From Corallium rubrum (Eukaryota > Cnidaria > Anthozoa > Scleralcyonacea > Coralliidae), in contig OZ036010.1 of assembly GCA_964035015.1 (NCBI GenBank), positions 8,820,120 to 8,884,119 on the forward strand: 64,000 bases of DNA. Reading direction: 5' to 3'. Positions 35,944-47,699 of this stretch are shown in pieces (position 1 is the first letter of the stretch; each line of letters starts with the position of its first letter). Made by a program: the position numbers and the translations under genes. The notes beneath the pieces are model-generated. The model searched no databases and was not told the origin of the DNA. It saw only the letters and a program-made list of their open reading frames with translations.

Positions 35944-36860
35944 TTTGAAATGGTGGCCATACTGGTGTACCAAAACAATGAAATGGTGCCCATACTGGCG
36001 TACCAATACAATGAAATGGTGGCCATACTGGTGTACCAAAACAATGAAATGGTGGCCATACTGGTGTACCAAAACAATGAAATGGTGGCCATATTGGTGT
36101 AGCAAAACAATATGAAATGGTGGCCATACTAGTGTAGCAAAACATTGAAATGGTGGCCATACTGGTGTACCAAAACAATGAAATGGTGGTTATACTGGTG
36201 TACCAAAACAATGAAATGGTGGCCATACTGGTGTACTAAAATAATGAAATGGTGGCCATACTGGTGTACCAAAACAATGAAATGGTGGCCATACTGGTGT
36301 ACTAAAACAATGAAATGGTGGCCATACTGGTGTACCATAACAATGAAATGGTGGCCATACTGGTGTACCAAAACAATGAAATGGTGGCCATACTGGTGTA
36401 CCAAAACAATGAAATGGTGCCCATACTGGCGTACCAATACAATGAAATGGTGGCCATACTGGTGTACCAAAACAATGAAATGGTGGCCATATTGGTGTAC
36501 CAAAACAATGAAATGGTGGCCATACTGGTGTACTAAAACAATGAAATGGTGGCCATACTGGTGTACTAAAACAATGAAATGGTGGCCATACTGGTGTACT
36601 AAAACAATGAAATGGTGGCCATACTGGTGGACCAAAACAATGAAATGGTGGCCATACTGGTGTACTAAAACAATGAAATGGTGGCCATACTGGTGTACCA
36701 TAACAATGAAATGGTGGCCATACTGGTGTACTAAAACAATGAAATGGTGGCCATACTGGTGTACCAAAACAATGAAATGGTGGCCAAACTGGCGTACCAA
36801 TACAATGAAATGGTGGCCATACTGGTGTACCAAAACAATGAAATGGTGGCCATACTGGTG
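35944..36860. repeat. 33-bp satellite, middle block
   Basis: About 28 units of the same 33-bp repeat separate the two LINE fragments. The block is part of the 3027-bp higher-order unit. Confidence 0.93.
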
Positions 36861-36864
36861 TACA

Positions 36865-38208
36865 CCACACAGTCAGCACAAGGAATACAGGTTCAGGCCG
36901 GAATTTTGAGCTCAAAATAAGAAGTTCCGTCTTAACAGTATTGAGCATTAATTTATTCTCTGACATCCAATTTATAACGTCTACTAGACAGGCTTCCACG
37001 CGCGATTTGACTTGCTCGAGGTCATTCTGATCCTTATAGTTAAAAGAAACGTAAATTTGACTGTCATCAGCATATAGATGAAATTTCATGCCATGAGATC
37101 TTAAGATGTCTCCTATCGGTGACGTGTATATCAGATATAATATAGGTCCTAGTACCGATCCTTGGGGAACACCGCAAACTACGTCATAGCTGTCTGAAGT
37201 AGCCCCATTAACATATACAGTCTGAGTGCGATCAGACAGATAGGACTTGAACCAGTTTAATGCATCACCTTTGATTCCAAATTTAGAAGACATTCTACGG
37301 AGCAAGATCGTATGATCTACCGTGTCGAACGCAGCTGATAAATCCAATAGCAGCAATATGACACCCGAGTTTCCATCTATTTCACGAAGAATGTCATTCT
37401 GTACACGAATCAGTGCTGTCTCACAGCTGTGAAATTGCTTATAGGCAGATTGGTACAATTCCTCAAGGCCATTGCTATGAAGATAATGCAGTAAACGCAA
37501 AGCTACCACTTTTTCAGTCATCTTCGAAATGAACTTTAAGTTAGAAACTGGACGAAAACTGGAAAATTCCTCGTAGTCCGTAGCAGACTTTTTGAGAGTC
37601 GGGTGTAAAGCAGCTTTCTTGAAGGATAATGGAACATGGCTAGTTTCCAGAGATGAATTAACAATATCAGCAATAATCGGTAGAATCACATGTATTTGAG
37701 CAGAGAGTACCTTCACTGGAATAGGATCTAGCACACAAGACTTTAATTTAGTCTTTTTCAGAATATCAGATAGCTCCTCAACAGTGGTAGGGGTAAACGC
37801 ATCTAAACAGCAGGTCAACTCTGGATTATCCAACTGAGAGAAAAATAGAGTATTACTTGACGATGAAATATGTAATCCTTGCCTAATCTTGAAGATTTTA
37901 TCATTGAAGAAATGTGCAAACTGGTTCGCTAATCTTGTGGAAGAATCACACGCAGGATATAACTTCTCGGGTTTTCTATGGAAAAAACGGTTAACAATCT
38001 GAAAAAGCCGTCTACTATCAGTACCAGCATCCTGAACAAGTGATGAATAATATTCCATCTTTGCTTTACAGATCAGATTCTTGACATGAGTACACTGGTC
38101 AACATATCCCTTTCTATCAACCTGTAAGCCACTGTTACGCCATCTCCGTTCCTTCCTCCGCCGTATTACTTTCTGATCTTTAATATCTACATTATACCAC
38201 GGTGCCAT
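36865..38208 (-). pseudogene. CR1/L2-like reverse transcriptase fragment, copy B
   Basis: Nearly identical to the RT of copy A, including YADD and the same truncation at the thumb. A change of P to L near the 3' junction (FLVLTVW) distinguishes it. Confidence 0.85.
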
Positions 38209-38211
38209 AGG

Positions 38212-38970
38212 TCAAATCGTTACGATCTTTTTACGAAGTGGGGCGTGGCTCTCCAATAAAGTTGATAATACTAAATCATATTGGTCGCAGTGCTCTGCAA
38301 GGACAGAAGCAGGTGCTGTATATAACTTAGAACTGAGAATGTCCTGACGAAAGGTAACCATATCAATATTTCCAAGCCTACGATACGAAATATCTGACTT
38401 CAGGTTAGGAGGCTTAGTCATATCCACATTACAGTGCAACACAAAGTGATCAGAAATTCTAGCATCCAACACTTTTAAGTTGTTAATCACAGCTTCATCT
38501 TTCCTAGTAATAATGAGGTCAAGTGTATGGCTGTTATTGTGCGTTGGCACATTCACATGCTGTTCAAGATTGAAAATCTGCAGAAGCTCCAAAAACTTGC
38601 AAGCATTAGAGTCTCCTTCGTCCACGTGACAATTAAAATCCCCTACCATTATAAGCTTTCCAGTAGCTAGTGAAATGTGCTCCAGAAATGTTGTAAATTC
38701 TTCAAGAAATAAGGGATATGTAAGTTTATTCATCGATGATGGAGGAGGACGGTAAATAACAACAAATCTAAAAGTAGATGAGTTTGCATTTAATAATAAT
38801 TCCATCAATTCGAACGACTGGTGTAATCTTGTCTGCAACTTTTTAATTTTTAAGTTTTGCTTGTAAAGAAAACCAATACCACCACCGCGACCAGACTCCC
38901 TTGGGCAATGAATAAATTTGTAGCCTTTCGGACAAACATCCCGAATAATATAATCACTGACCTCACCACC
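38212..38970 (-). pseudogene. CR1/L2-like endonuclease fragment, copy B
   Basis: Same endonuclease fragment as in copy A, with the same in-frame UGA (38214-38212) before the RT and the same satellite junction upstream. Confidence 0.85.
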
Positions 38971-40993
38971 TTTGAAATGGTGGCCATACTGGTGTACCAA
39001 AACAATGAAATGGTGCCCATACTGGCGTACCAATACAATGAAATGGTGGCCATACTGGTGTACCAAAACAATGAAATGGTGGCCATACTGGTGTACCAAA
39101 ACAATGAAATGGTGGCCATATTGGTGTAGCAAAACAATATGAAATGGTGGCCATACTAGTGTAGCAAAACATTGAAATGGTGGCCATACTGGTGTAGCAA
39201 AACATTGAAATGGTGGCCATACTGGTGTGCCAAAACAATGAAATGGTGGTTATACTGGTGTACCAAAACAATGAAATGGTGGCCATACTGGTGTACTAAA
39301 ATAATGAAATGGTGGCCATACTGGTGTGCCAAAACATTGAAATGGTGGCCATACTGGCGTACCAAAACAATGAAATGGTGGTTATACTGGTGTACCAAAA
39401 CAATGAAATGGTGGCCATACTGGTGTACTAAAATAATGAAATGGTGGCCATACTGGTGTACCAAAACAATGAAATGGTGGCCATACTGGTGTACTAAAAC
39501 AATGAAATGGTGGCGATACTGGTGTACCATAACAATGAAATGGTGGCCATACTGGTGTACCAAAACAATGAAATGGTGGCCATACTGGTGTACCAAAACA
39601 ATGAAATGGTGCCCATACTGGCGTACCAATACAATGAAATGGTGGCCATACTGGTGTACCAAAACAATGAAATGGTGGCCATATTGGTGTACCAAAACAA
39701 TGAAATGGTGGCCATACTGGTGTACTAAAACAATGAAATGGTGGCCATACTGGTGTACTAAAACAATGAAATGGTGGCCATACTGGTGTACTAAAACAAT
39801 GAAATGGTGGCCATACTGGTGTACTAAAACAATGAAATGGTGGCCATACTGGTGTACCAAAACAATGAAATGGTGGCCATACTGGTGTACTAAAACAATG
39901 AAATGGTGGCCATACTGGTGTACCATAACAATGAAATGGTGGCCATACTGGTGTACTAAAACAATGAAATGGTGGCCATACTGGTGTACCAAAACAATGA
40001 AATGGTGGCCAAACTGGCGTACCAATACAATGAAATGGTGGCCATACTGGTGTACCAAAACAATGAAATGGTGGCCATACTGGTGTACTAAAACAATGAA
40101 ATGGTGGCCATACTGGTGTACCATAACAATGAAATGGTGGCCATACTGGTGTACCAAAACAATGAAATGGTGGCCATACTGGTGTACCAAAACAATGAAA
40201 TGGTGCCCATACTGGCGTACCAATACAATGAAATGGTGGCCATACTGGTGTACCAAAACAATGAAATGGTGGCCATACTGGTGTACCAAAACAATGAAAT
40301 GGTGGCCATATTGGTGTAGCAAAACAATATGAAATGGTGGCCATACTAGTGTCGCAAAACATTGAAATGGTGACAATACTAGTGTAGCAAAACATTGAAA
40401 TGGTGGCCATACTGGTGTGCCAAAACATTGAAATGGTGGCCATACTGGTGTACCAAAACAATGAAATGGTGGCCATACTGGCGTACCAAAACAATGAAAT
40501 GGTGGCCATACTGGTGTACTAAAACAATGAAATGGTGGCCATACTGGTGTACCAAAACAATGAAATGGTTGCCATACTGGTGTACCAAAACAATGAAATG
40601 GTGGGTGTACCAATACAATGAAATGGTGGCCATACTGGTGTACTAAAACAATGAAATGGTGGCCATACTGGTGTACTAAAACAATGAAATGGTGGCCATA
40701 CTGGTGTACTACAATGAAATGGTGGCCATACTGGTGTACCAAAACAATGAAATGGTGGCCATACTGGTGTACTAAAACAATGAAATGGTGGCCATACTGG
40801 TGTACCATAACAATGAAATGGTGGCCATACTGGTGTACTAAAACAATGAAATGGTGGCCATACTGGTGTACCAAAACAATGAAATGGTGGCCATACTGGT
40901 GTACTAAAACAATGAAATGGTGGCCATACTGGTGTACTAAAACAATGAAATGGTGGCCATACTGGTGTACTAAAACAATGAAATGGTGGCCAT
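38971..40993. repeat. 33-bp satellite, right block
   Basis: About 60 units. The array stops inside a unit at GGTGGCCATAT, followed by unique sequence (AACATAAGCATGG). One unit near 40710 has a 3-bp deletion. Confidence 0.93.
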
Positions 40994-41163
40994 ATAACAT
41001 AAGCATGGTAGTAGGGAATAAAATAAAGAGTATATAATAAATGCACCATAATTATCAAACAATTATGCAATAATAATGTCTGTCACAGAAAGGCGTAAAT
41101 TGAACAAATATGTATACGACAATACACATATCGGAGCTAAGGACTATAACATGGTGAGAGCTT

Positions 41164-41739
41164 TCAAGATAGCCCACGATAGCTACGGTACAAACAGTAC
41201 TGTCCCTGTGCATTACAGTGCACACCATCTGAGGACAACAAGAAACGATCAGGGTGAGAAAATTCCCTATGTTCCCACGCAAAAATGCCTTGTTCCTCAG
41301 CAAGGACAACATACAGATACCGGCGTAAAAGAGCGGCTTTGGTATTAAACGCATTATCGGGTGCCTGAGTGTGAGGCAGATTGCGATTGATCACTTGGCA
41401 CACAACAACAACAACAACGCGAACTTTATATTGATCGCGCAGAACGTGCGCAAGATCGTCGATCTTCGACCCCACTACCTCAGGGGTGTGAACCGACAAA
41501 TCGTTAGTGCCCATTTCAAGAATCACGATATCGGGCTTATACTTTTGGACCCATGAGAGGTCATACTTAAGGGCTTTATCTACGGTTCTGCCACCCGTAC
41601 CCAACAAAGAAACATTGCCCGATTCGGGTATATGAAAATTTGGGGCAGCGCGTAAATCAAAGTGCGCTTCTAAGTCGTCCCGTAAACGACGGACAAAGGA
41701 ATGACCGAGAATTAAAATAGCTGGAACACACCCAGACAT
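41164..41739 (-). CDS. SGNH/GDSL hydrolase-like protein
   Basis: From the ATG at 41739 (MSGCVPAILILGHSFVRRL) the frame runs 191 codons. Block I is ILGHSFVRRL, where the serine would be the nucleophile. GTGGRTVDKAL supplies a block-II-like glycine. LEMGTNDLS is the GxND block III, and SSDGVHCNAQGQYCLY holds the DxxH of block V. The catalytic set looks complete. The frame is also open upstream to 41829, but that part does not resemble the family. SGNH domains occur in lipases and esterases, in uncharacterised cnidarian genes and in ORF1 of some CR1/L2 elements, so it could be host or transposon coding. It starts only 170 bp from the satellite edge. Confidence 0.6.
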   Translation of the reverse strand: MSGCVPAILILGHSFVRRLRDDLEAHFDLRAAPNFHIPESGNVSLLGTGGRTVDKALKYDLSWVQKYKPDIVILEMGTNDLSVHTPEVVGSKIDDLAHVLRDQYKVRVVVVVVCQVINRNLPHTQAPDNAFNTKAALLRRYLYVVLAEEQGIFAWEHREFSHPDRFLLSSDGVHCNAQGQYCLYRSYRGLS

Positions 41740-42114
41740 TACAACTAACAGATATAAAATGAAAGAAGAATTACCTGTTGAAAATTTGAAAAACTTGACT
41801 TCAAAATAGAGACGACTTTGCGCCACCAAGCGAAGAGCAGAGTGAACCAGATTTGCATTCTGCTATAGATATGTATCACCACTCCCTTCCGTTTTCCTGC
41901 ACGCCTTATATTCACGTGATTCATGTGATCAGAAAATTACGGGGAAATTACCCAAGTGTCCCATATTAAGTTTGTCTATTTATATACCCTAAGCTCAGGA
42001 AGCAATAAAATCTTTATTGGTATGCCAATAATTCCTTTATATTCTTTAAAATGAAAAATCGGTCAATACTCTCTCATCCTGTGCCTTATACTATACAGTT
42101 AAAGCTCCCTCACC

Positions 42115-43460
42115 CTCCCTTGAACATAAAGCCTCCAAAGTTTGAGAGGAACGGAAAAGATGGAACGAAATGAAATGGGGTAAGATGGGATGGAAAGATG
42201 AGATAAGATAGGATGAGATGGAATAAAATGAGATAGGATGAGACGACAGAAAATAAGATAAAATGGAATAAGATGAGATAGAGTGAGGTGAGATGAAATG
42301 AAGTAAGGTGAGATGAAGGGAAATGAGAGAAGTGAGGTGAGATGAAGTGAGATGAGATGAAATGAAGTGAGGTGAGATGAGATGAAGTAAGGTGAGATGA
42401 GATGAGATGAAGTGAGATGAGATGAAGTGAGGTGAGATGAAGTGAAGTGAAGTGAAATGAAATGAAATGAAATGAAGTGAAGTGAGATGAAGTGAAGTGA
42501 AGTGAAGTGAGATGAAGTAAGGTGAGATGAAGTGAAGTGAAGTGAAGTGAGATGAGATGAAGTGAAGTGAGATGATATGAAGTGAGGGACATGAAGTAAG
42601 GTGAGATGAGATGAAGTGAGGTGAAGTGAAGCGAGATGAAGTGAGGTGAAGTGAAGTGAGATGAAGTGAAGTGGGATGAGATGAAGTGAGGTGAGATGAA
42701 GTGAGGTGAGATGAGATGAGATGAAGTGAGGTGAAGTGAAGTGAGATGAGATGAAGTGAGGTGATATAGTAAGGTGAGATGAGATGAGATGTGAGATGAG
42801 ATGAAGTGAGGTGAAGTGAAGTGAAGTGAGGTGAAGTGAAGTGAAGTGAAGTGAAATGAAGTGAAGTGAAGTGAAGTGAAGTGAAGTGAAGTGAAGTGAA
42901 GTGAAGTGAAGTGAAATGAAGTGAAGTGAAGTGAAGTGAAGTGAAGTGAAGTGAAGTGAAGTGAAGTGAGATGAAGTGAAGTGAGATGAGATGAAGTGAG
43001 GTGATGTGAAGTGAGGTGAGATGAAGTGAGATGAGATGAAGTAAGGTGAGATGAAGTAGGTGAAGTGAGATGAAGTGAAGTGAGATGAGATGAAATAAGA
43101 TGAGATGGAGTGAGAAGATGACATAGGATAGGATGAGATGGAATAAAATGAGATAGGATGAGATGACAAAAAATAAGATGAAATGGAATAAGATGAAATA
43201 GAGTGAGATGAGATAGAGTGAGATGAGATGAAGTGTGGTGAGATGAAGTAGGAGATGGGATGGGAAGATGAGATAAGATGGGATGAAATAGAATGGGATA
43301 GGATGGAATAGGATAGAATGAGATGGGATGAGTTGATGGGGTAACATGAGTCGAGATGGGATAATAAGGGATAAAACGAGATGGAATGAGAGGGGACAGA
43401 ATGGGATGAGATAAGACGAGATGAGATAAGATGCGACGTAATGGGATGGGATGAAAAGAC
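42115..43460. repeat. Degenerate pentanucleotide array (GTGAA / GATGA), 1.3 kb
   Basis: Nearly pure purine-plus-T strand built from AAGTG, GATGA, GGTGA and AGATG pentamers. It is cleanest at about 42825-42968 (GTGAA tandem) and degenerates outward to GGATGAGATAGGAT-like words. Long open frames on the minus strand are rich in Ser, His, Leu, Phe and Thr and are repeat artefacts. Confidence 0.92.
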
Positions 43461-43789
43461 GAGATTAACCATTGTTTTACGAAACTATTGTATAGAGATA
43501 TTGCTTTACAAGAGTTCTCAACCATCTTTCTTGATCTCTAGCTGAAAGTCCTATACTAACAATAAATTACAAAGTAAGTGTATTCTATACTCTGGTATAT
43601 ACTGCTCTACTCCAAGATTTGTTATCATTTGTTTCTATATTTATAGTAGTGTTTGGGTCTCACTTGTCCCCGGACATATTCCAAATTACTCTTTTCGAGG
43701 TTTTTATACATATTTTAGTTGAGAACCCCTGGTTTACTTTACACAACTGTTGTTAGTTATCAACAATTTAGATACATGTTATCGTACAG

Positions 43790-44214
43790 AGGATTTCACA
43801 TAACTTTTGACGAAGGCGTTCCGAAGTTTGTTCGTTATTTCCGAAGTTGGCCACGAACTTGGCAAAGTAGTCAATCAGGTTGCGAACTTCGAAACGAAGT
43901 TGCGACATTGCGAAGTTTGAAATTTGAGTAGTTCAATTCATCCGAGTTCAGCAATTTCAGCTGAAGTCTACTAGTAAATTGATTTGCTATGAGAGTATAA
44001 ACTATCTTCGAATGTTAATATCGATGTTGACAATTCTTCCATATTTACTCTACGTCCAACAGGGAACTTCGAAATCATGAAACAATGAACTTCGCACCTC
44101 GCAAGTTCGCAACTTCGTTTCAGAGTTCACAACCTGATTGGCTCCTACGTAATGAATTTGCCAAGTTCGTGGCGAACTTTTTCGAACGCTTTCGTCAAAA
44201 GTTATGTGAAATCC
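43790..44214. mobile_element. 425-bp foldback MITE
   Basis: The arms (about 43790-43925 and 44080-44214) are near reverse complements, from AGGATTTCACATAACTTTTG to its complement. They include GAACTTCG-rich words, and both arms carry small indels. No target duplication is certain. Confidence 0.7.
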
Positions 44215-44369
44215 TGTGTGAGTTCTTAAAGGGAATTGGCAATGTAAATTAAGTTGAAACCTATGATCTTTGAAGCTTTGCATGCATGGTGTATAATTAG
44301 AATCTTTATATATTTAAATGATTTTTTTGTGGGATTCACCATTCTTCACCGTTCGGGATTGACCAAGAC

Positions 44370-45015
44370 GTTTTACAACTTTTCTTTTACAAATTGTAAT
44401 GCAAGACCTTTTACAACTTTTCTTTGTCATTCTTCGTTTTGGGGATATTTCAGTTTGTTTGGCATGTAAATGAGATGGTTTCTGACGTTATAAGCAGGGT
44501 ACAGCATTTTAATGCATTACAAAATCACTTATACCTCCATGATTTCTCATCATGAAATGTTCAGTGTTACGAGAAGTTTCAATGTGCACAATTTCAAGGG
44601 ATTTTGTTGAACAAACTTGGGGGTATAACTGAGTTTGCTACGTGTGAAAATGCTTTACCCTGATTCATACAAACAAATTGAAATGTCTTGAAAACGAAGA
44701 AAATACGGAAAAGTTGCAAAAGGTCTTCTTTTACCATTTCACGATTTCTTTTAAATTAGACAAACTTAATATATATTGCCAAAACCCTTTAACGTTCTGA
44801 GCTATTATTTGAACGAGCTCTAGAGATGGAAAATTTCAGTTTAAAAAAAACAGTTTTACAAGAAGAAATTCTACTGTAGTTGAAATAATATAATATTGGC
44901 ATTTTTACAGCTCTTCCACACATAACTTTGTTCTTGAGATATTAAGCTTTGTTTGTCGTGTAAATGATTAACATTTACATCACACTGCATGATGTACCCT
45001 GTATAACTTTGGGTT
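44370..45015. repeat. Diverged inverted and direct repeat cluster
   Basis: Segment 44385-44500 (CCTTTTACAACTTTTCT) matches 44640-44735 in reverse complement. About 44885-45000 resembles the left copy again in direct orientation. The copies are old; ends were not resolved. Confidence 0.4.
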
Positions 45016-45117
45016 TTCACATTAAGTTTTGGTACGTTTATGACTGTGTTATGCACAAGCGAACTTTTCGAGCAATTGTTGCATTGTACATATTACACCT
45101 TATCATTTCCATCCTTC

Positions 45118-45655
45118 TCCTCCTCCTTTTCTTCAACATCATTACCATCACAATCATCACCATCACCACCACCACCACCACCACCACCACCACCACTATC
45201 ATCATCATTATCACCATCATCAACATCACCATTATAATCAACATCATCACAATCATCGCCATCACCATCACAATCATCGCCATCATCATCACCATAATCA
45301 CCACCACTATCATCATCATCATCACCACCACTATCATCATCATTATCATCAACATCACCATTATAATCAACATCATCACAATCACCGCCAACACCAACAC
45401 CAACACCAACACCAACACCAACACCAACACCAACACCAACACCAACACAATCATCGCCATCACCATAATCACCACCACTGTCATCACCATTATCACCATG
45501 ATCATCATCACCATTATAATTAACACCATCACAATCATCGCCATCACCATCACAATAATCGCCATCACCATGATCACGACCACTATCATCACCATTATCA
45601 CCATGATTACTATTATAATCATCGTCATGAACATCATCATCGTCATGATCAAAAT
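45118..45655. repeat. CAT/CAC trinucleotide and CACCAA tracts
   Basis: ATCATCACC and ACCACC triplets continue for about 540 bp, with a clean (ACCAAC)n hexanucleotide run at about 45390-45448. Poly-Thr/Ile or Met/Val open frames across it are artefacts. Confidence 0.92.
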
Positions 45656-45659
45656 GGAA

Positions 45660-46990
45660 TCGACTTTTTAAATAAACCATTATGTATTGAAATAACTTCA
45701 AAAATCTTAATATCTCAAGAGGAAACTTGAGTGAAAGAGTTGTAAACACCAATCATATATAATTTCAAGCCTTCTTTTTAATTACTAAAATAGAATTTTT
45801 TCGGACACGATTTTTCAATATATATATACTGTACATACGCTCGGCCAATGTTTCAAATCCTCTCCAATTATAAAATAAACGGAGTCCTTTTTCGAAAAGT
45901 AATTGGCATTATTATTATTCTGTGTCTAAGGCCAAGAAAACAATTCGAACGTTAAAATTGATTTAGAAAAATATTATAAATAACACATTTTTTTGAAAGA
46001 CAAAATTTGTCCGTTATCATTGGTAACTGTATGTAGCGCAAATTCGCGTTTCATGACCAACCTGAAAAAAGACAAACGAGTTATTCCGGTTATTATTTCT
46101 GTCTAATACACCATTAGCACCAGAATGTTTTGCCAGTATTCTAGGGTTTCGGCTAAAAGCATTGAACTCTAAATAAACTGGAACGCACTCCATAAGACAG
46201 GCCCTATGATTGGGTGAAGTCAAACTTCCGGCCACTGGGGGTAGCCATTGCACGTCTGACGTCAACAGAACCTATGAGGGGCACAATGAAAAACTGAAAA
46301 CTCGCTGCAAAAAACAACCCTTTTTTAGACTTAAAGTTTTTTTATGGATGATAACGAAGAAGATAGTATGTATTGGGCTTATTGGCCTTGTACCTGAACA
46401 ATTTCTACACACGAAAATGGATTGAATGACGAAATATCTGCCGAACAAAAGCAAAATCCGAGTCCGAAACTCGTACGGAAAATGCAGGTTTCTCTTATTT
46501 TTCTGTTATCTCAAACGTTTGAAGGTTGTCTTGCCAAGAATTAGCAATAAGATAATGCTAAATTATAGCTTTAACTCAAGTTTCAGTTGTGGAAATGCTA
46601 AATCTGACATTTTTCGATTCGAAGAGTAATTCCAGAGCCGTATTAACACACGGTAAAGTGCATTTTGTTGTTTTTTTCCTACTGGAAATTGCGAAATTTA
46701 AAACCCAACTGTTTTTATAAACAACCTCTTAATTTTAAACCTGGGTTAATTCATATGTATTTTCTTTATATTTGTCCAAACCAATGGCAATTTTGGTTGC
46801 GTATTGTTGACTTTCATTTGAGAGCTTATATTTTTACTGTTTTCCTTGTTTTTACTCGTCACGTCAGTGTTCACCTACTCTACGGTATATTGGAATTTGA
46901 TTTAAGCCTAAAGCTGTTTTTACAACCCGGTTATACAGTAAAAGGGACTGGGGTTGACGTGCATGGCGGCCCCCATGTTGGCTTCAAAAC
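45660..46990. other. Non-coding DNA with a repeat copy at 46126-46200
   Basis: No gene recognised. 46126-46200 is the uninterrupted counterpart, in reverse orientation, of the site at about 47003-47335. Confidence 0.4.
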
Positions 46991-47030
46991 GTGCAAGCGA
47001 GTTAGCGTTCCAGTTTATTTAGAGTTCAAT

Positions 47031-47297
47031 GGCTAAAAGCGATGACTCAAAAGGACCCGTCCTTTCGCGGCCTTTCCAAAATATGTCGCCAAATTTGTTT
47101 TTTCCAAATTTGTCGTCAAGTTTCAGTGAGTCTCAAGATTTTAGCAATCTTTTCGATACTCTAACCACAACAAAAACCCTAACCCTAATCAGAAATCTGG
47201 TTTACCCCCTAGCTTTTTGGAAAAACATATTTGACGACATACTTTAGAAAAGCCGTGAAAGGACTGGACGGGTCCTTTTGAGTCATCCCTTTTAGCC
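47031..47297. mobile_element. Foldback MITE with an inverted target flank
   Basis: Terminal repeats read GATGACTCAAAAGGACCCG and its complement. The hairpin extends outward into GGCTAAAAG (47031-47039) and CTTTTAGCC (47289-47297). In the empty-site relative at 46126-46200 only the CTTTTAGCC side exists. The interior contains CCAAATTTG- and AACCCTAACC-like words. Confidence 0.75.
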
Positions 47298-47699
47298 GAA
47301 ACCCTAGAATACTGGCAAAGCATTCTGGTAGTTGTAGTCACCCAACGCCATCTCACGTCGTCGTGCAAATGGTCTATTGAAACTCCTAGGACAACCTTGT
47401 TTCCAGTACGTGTCATATGACTGTTATATGGTCTAGAATGTCATATTTGCTTCTTGCTATAGCTGGCGCCTTTCCCTTCGAGAGGGGGAAACGATTTAGA
47501 GTCAGAAATTGACTTTCTCTTAGTCAACTCGGAAGCCTTAGCTACTTTGGCCACACCGCACCTTTCTGTAATATGTGGAACTCCATTCTTGTTACTCTTT
47601 TAGTCCGTTTTTTTTTTCAATCACAACAAATATAATAATGAAAATGCATGAAATAAAACCTACTGTACTTGAGTGGAAGCAGATAGAAGTATATTTTAT

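Larger units (their letters stand above)
36861..38970 (-). mobile_element. Internal CR1/L2-like LINE fragment, copy B
   Basis: Same content and same junctions as copy A at an offset of exactly 3027 bp. Only a handful of single-base differences were seen (for example near 36881 and 38110-38126), so the duplication is recent. Confidence 0.9.

Noticed and set aside
26127-41006. Many long open frames (up to about 700 codons) on both strands in the 33-bp array
   Set aside because: They are periodic readings of one stop-free 33-bp unit in several frames, with no start context, codon bias or domain.
41760-41829. A 30-nt intron just upstream of the SGNH start (AACAG/GTAATT ... GTTAG)
   Set aside because: Too short for a normal spliceosomal intron; the signals are probably chance.
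42091-43525. Minus-strand frames of over 400 codons rich in Ser, His, Leu, Phe and Thr
   Set aside because: Direct product of the pentanucleotide array; three overlapping frames are open at once.
44964-45752. Poly-Thr/Ile, Met/Val and Asp/Gly/His-rich frames
   Set aside because: Artefacts of the CAT/CAC and CACCAA tracts on both strands.
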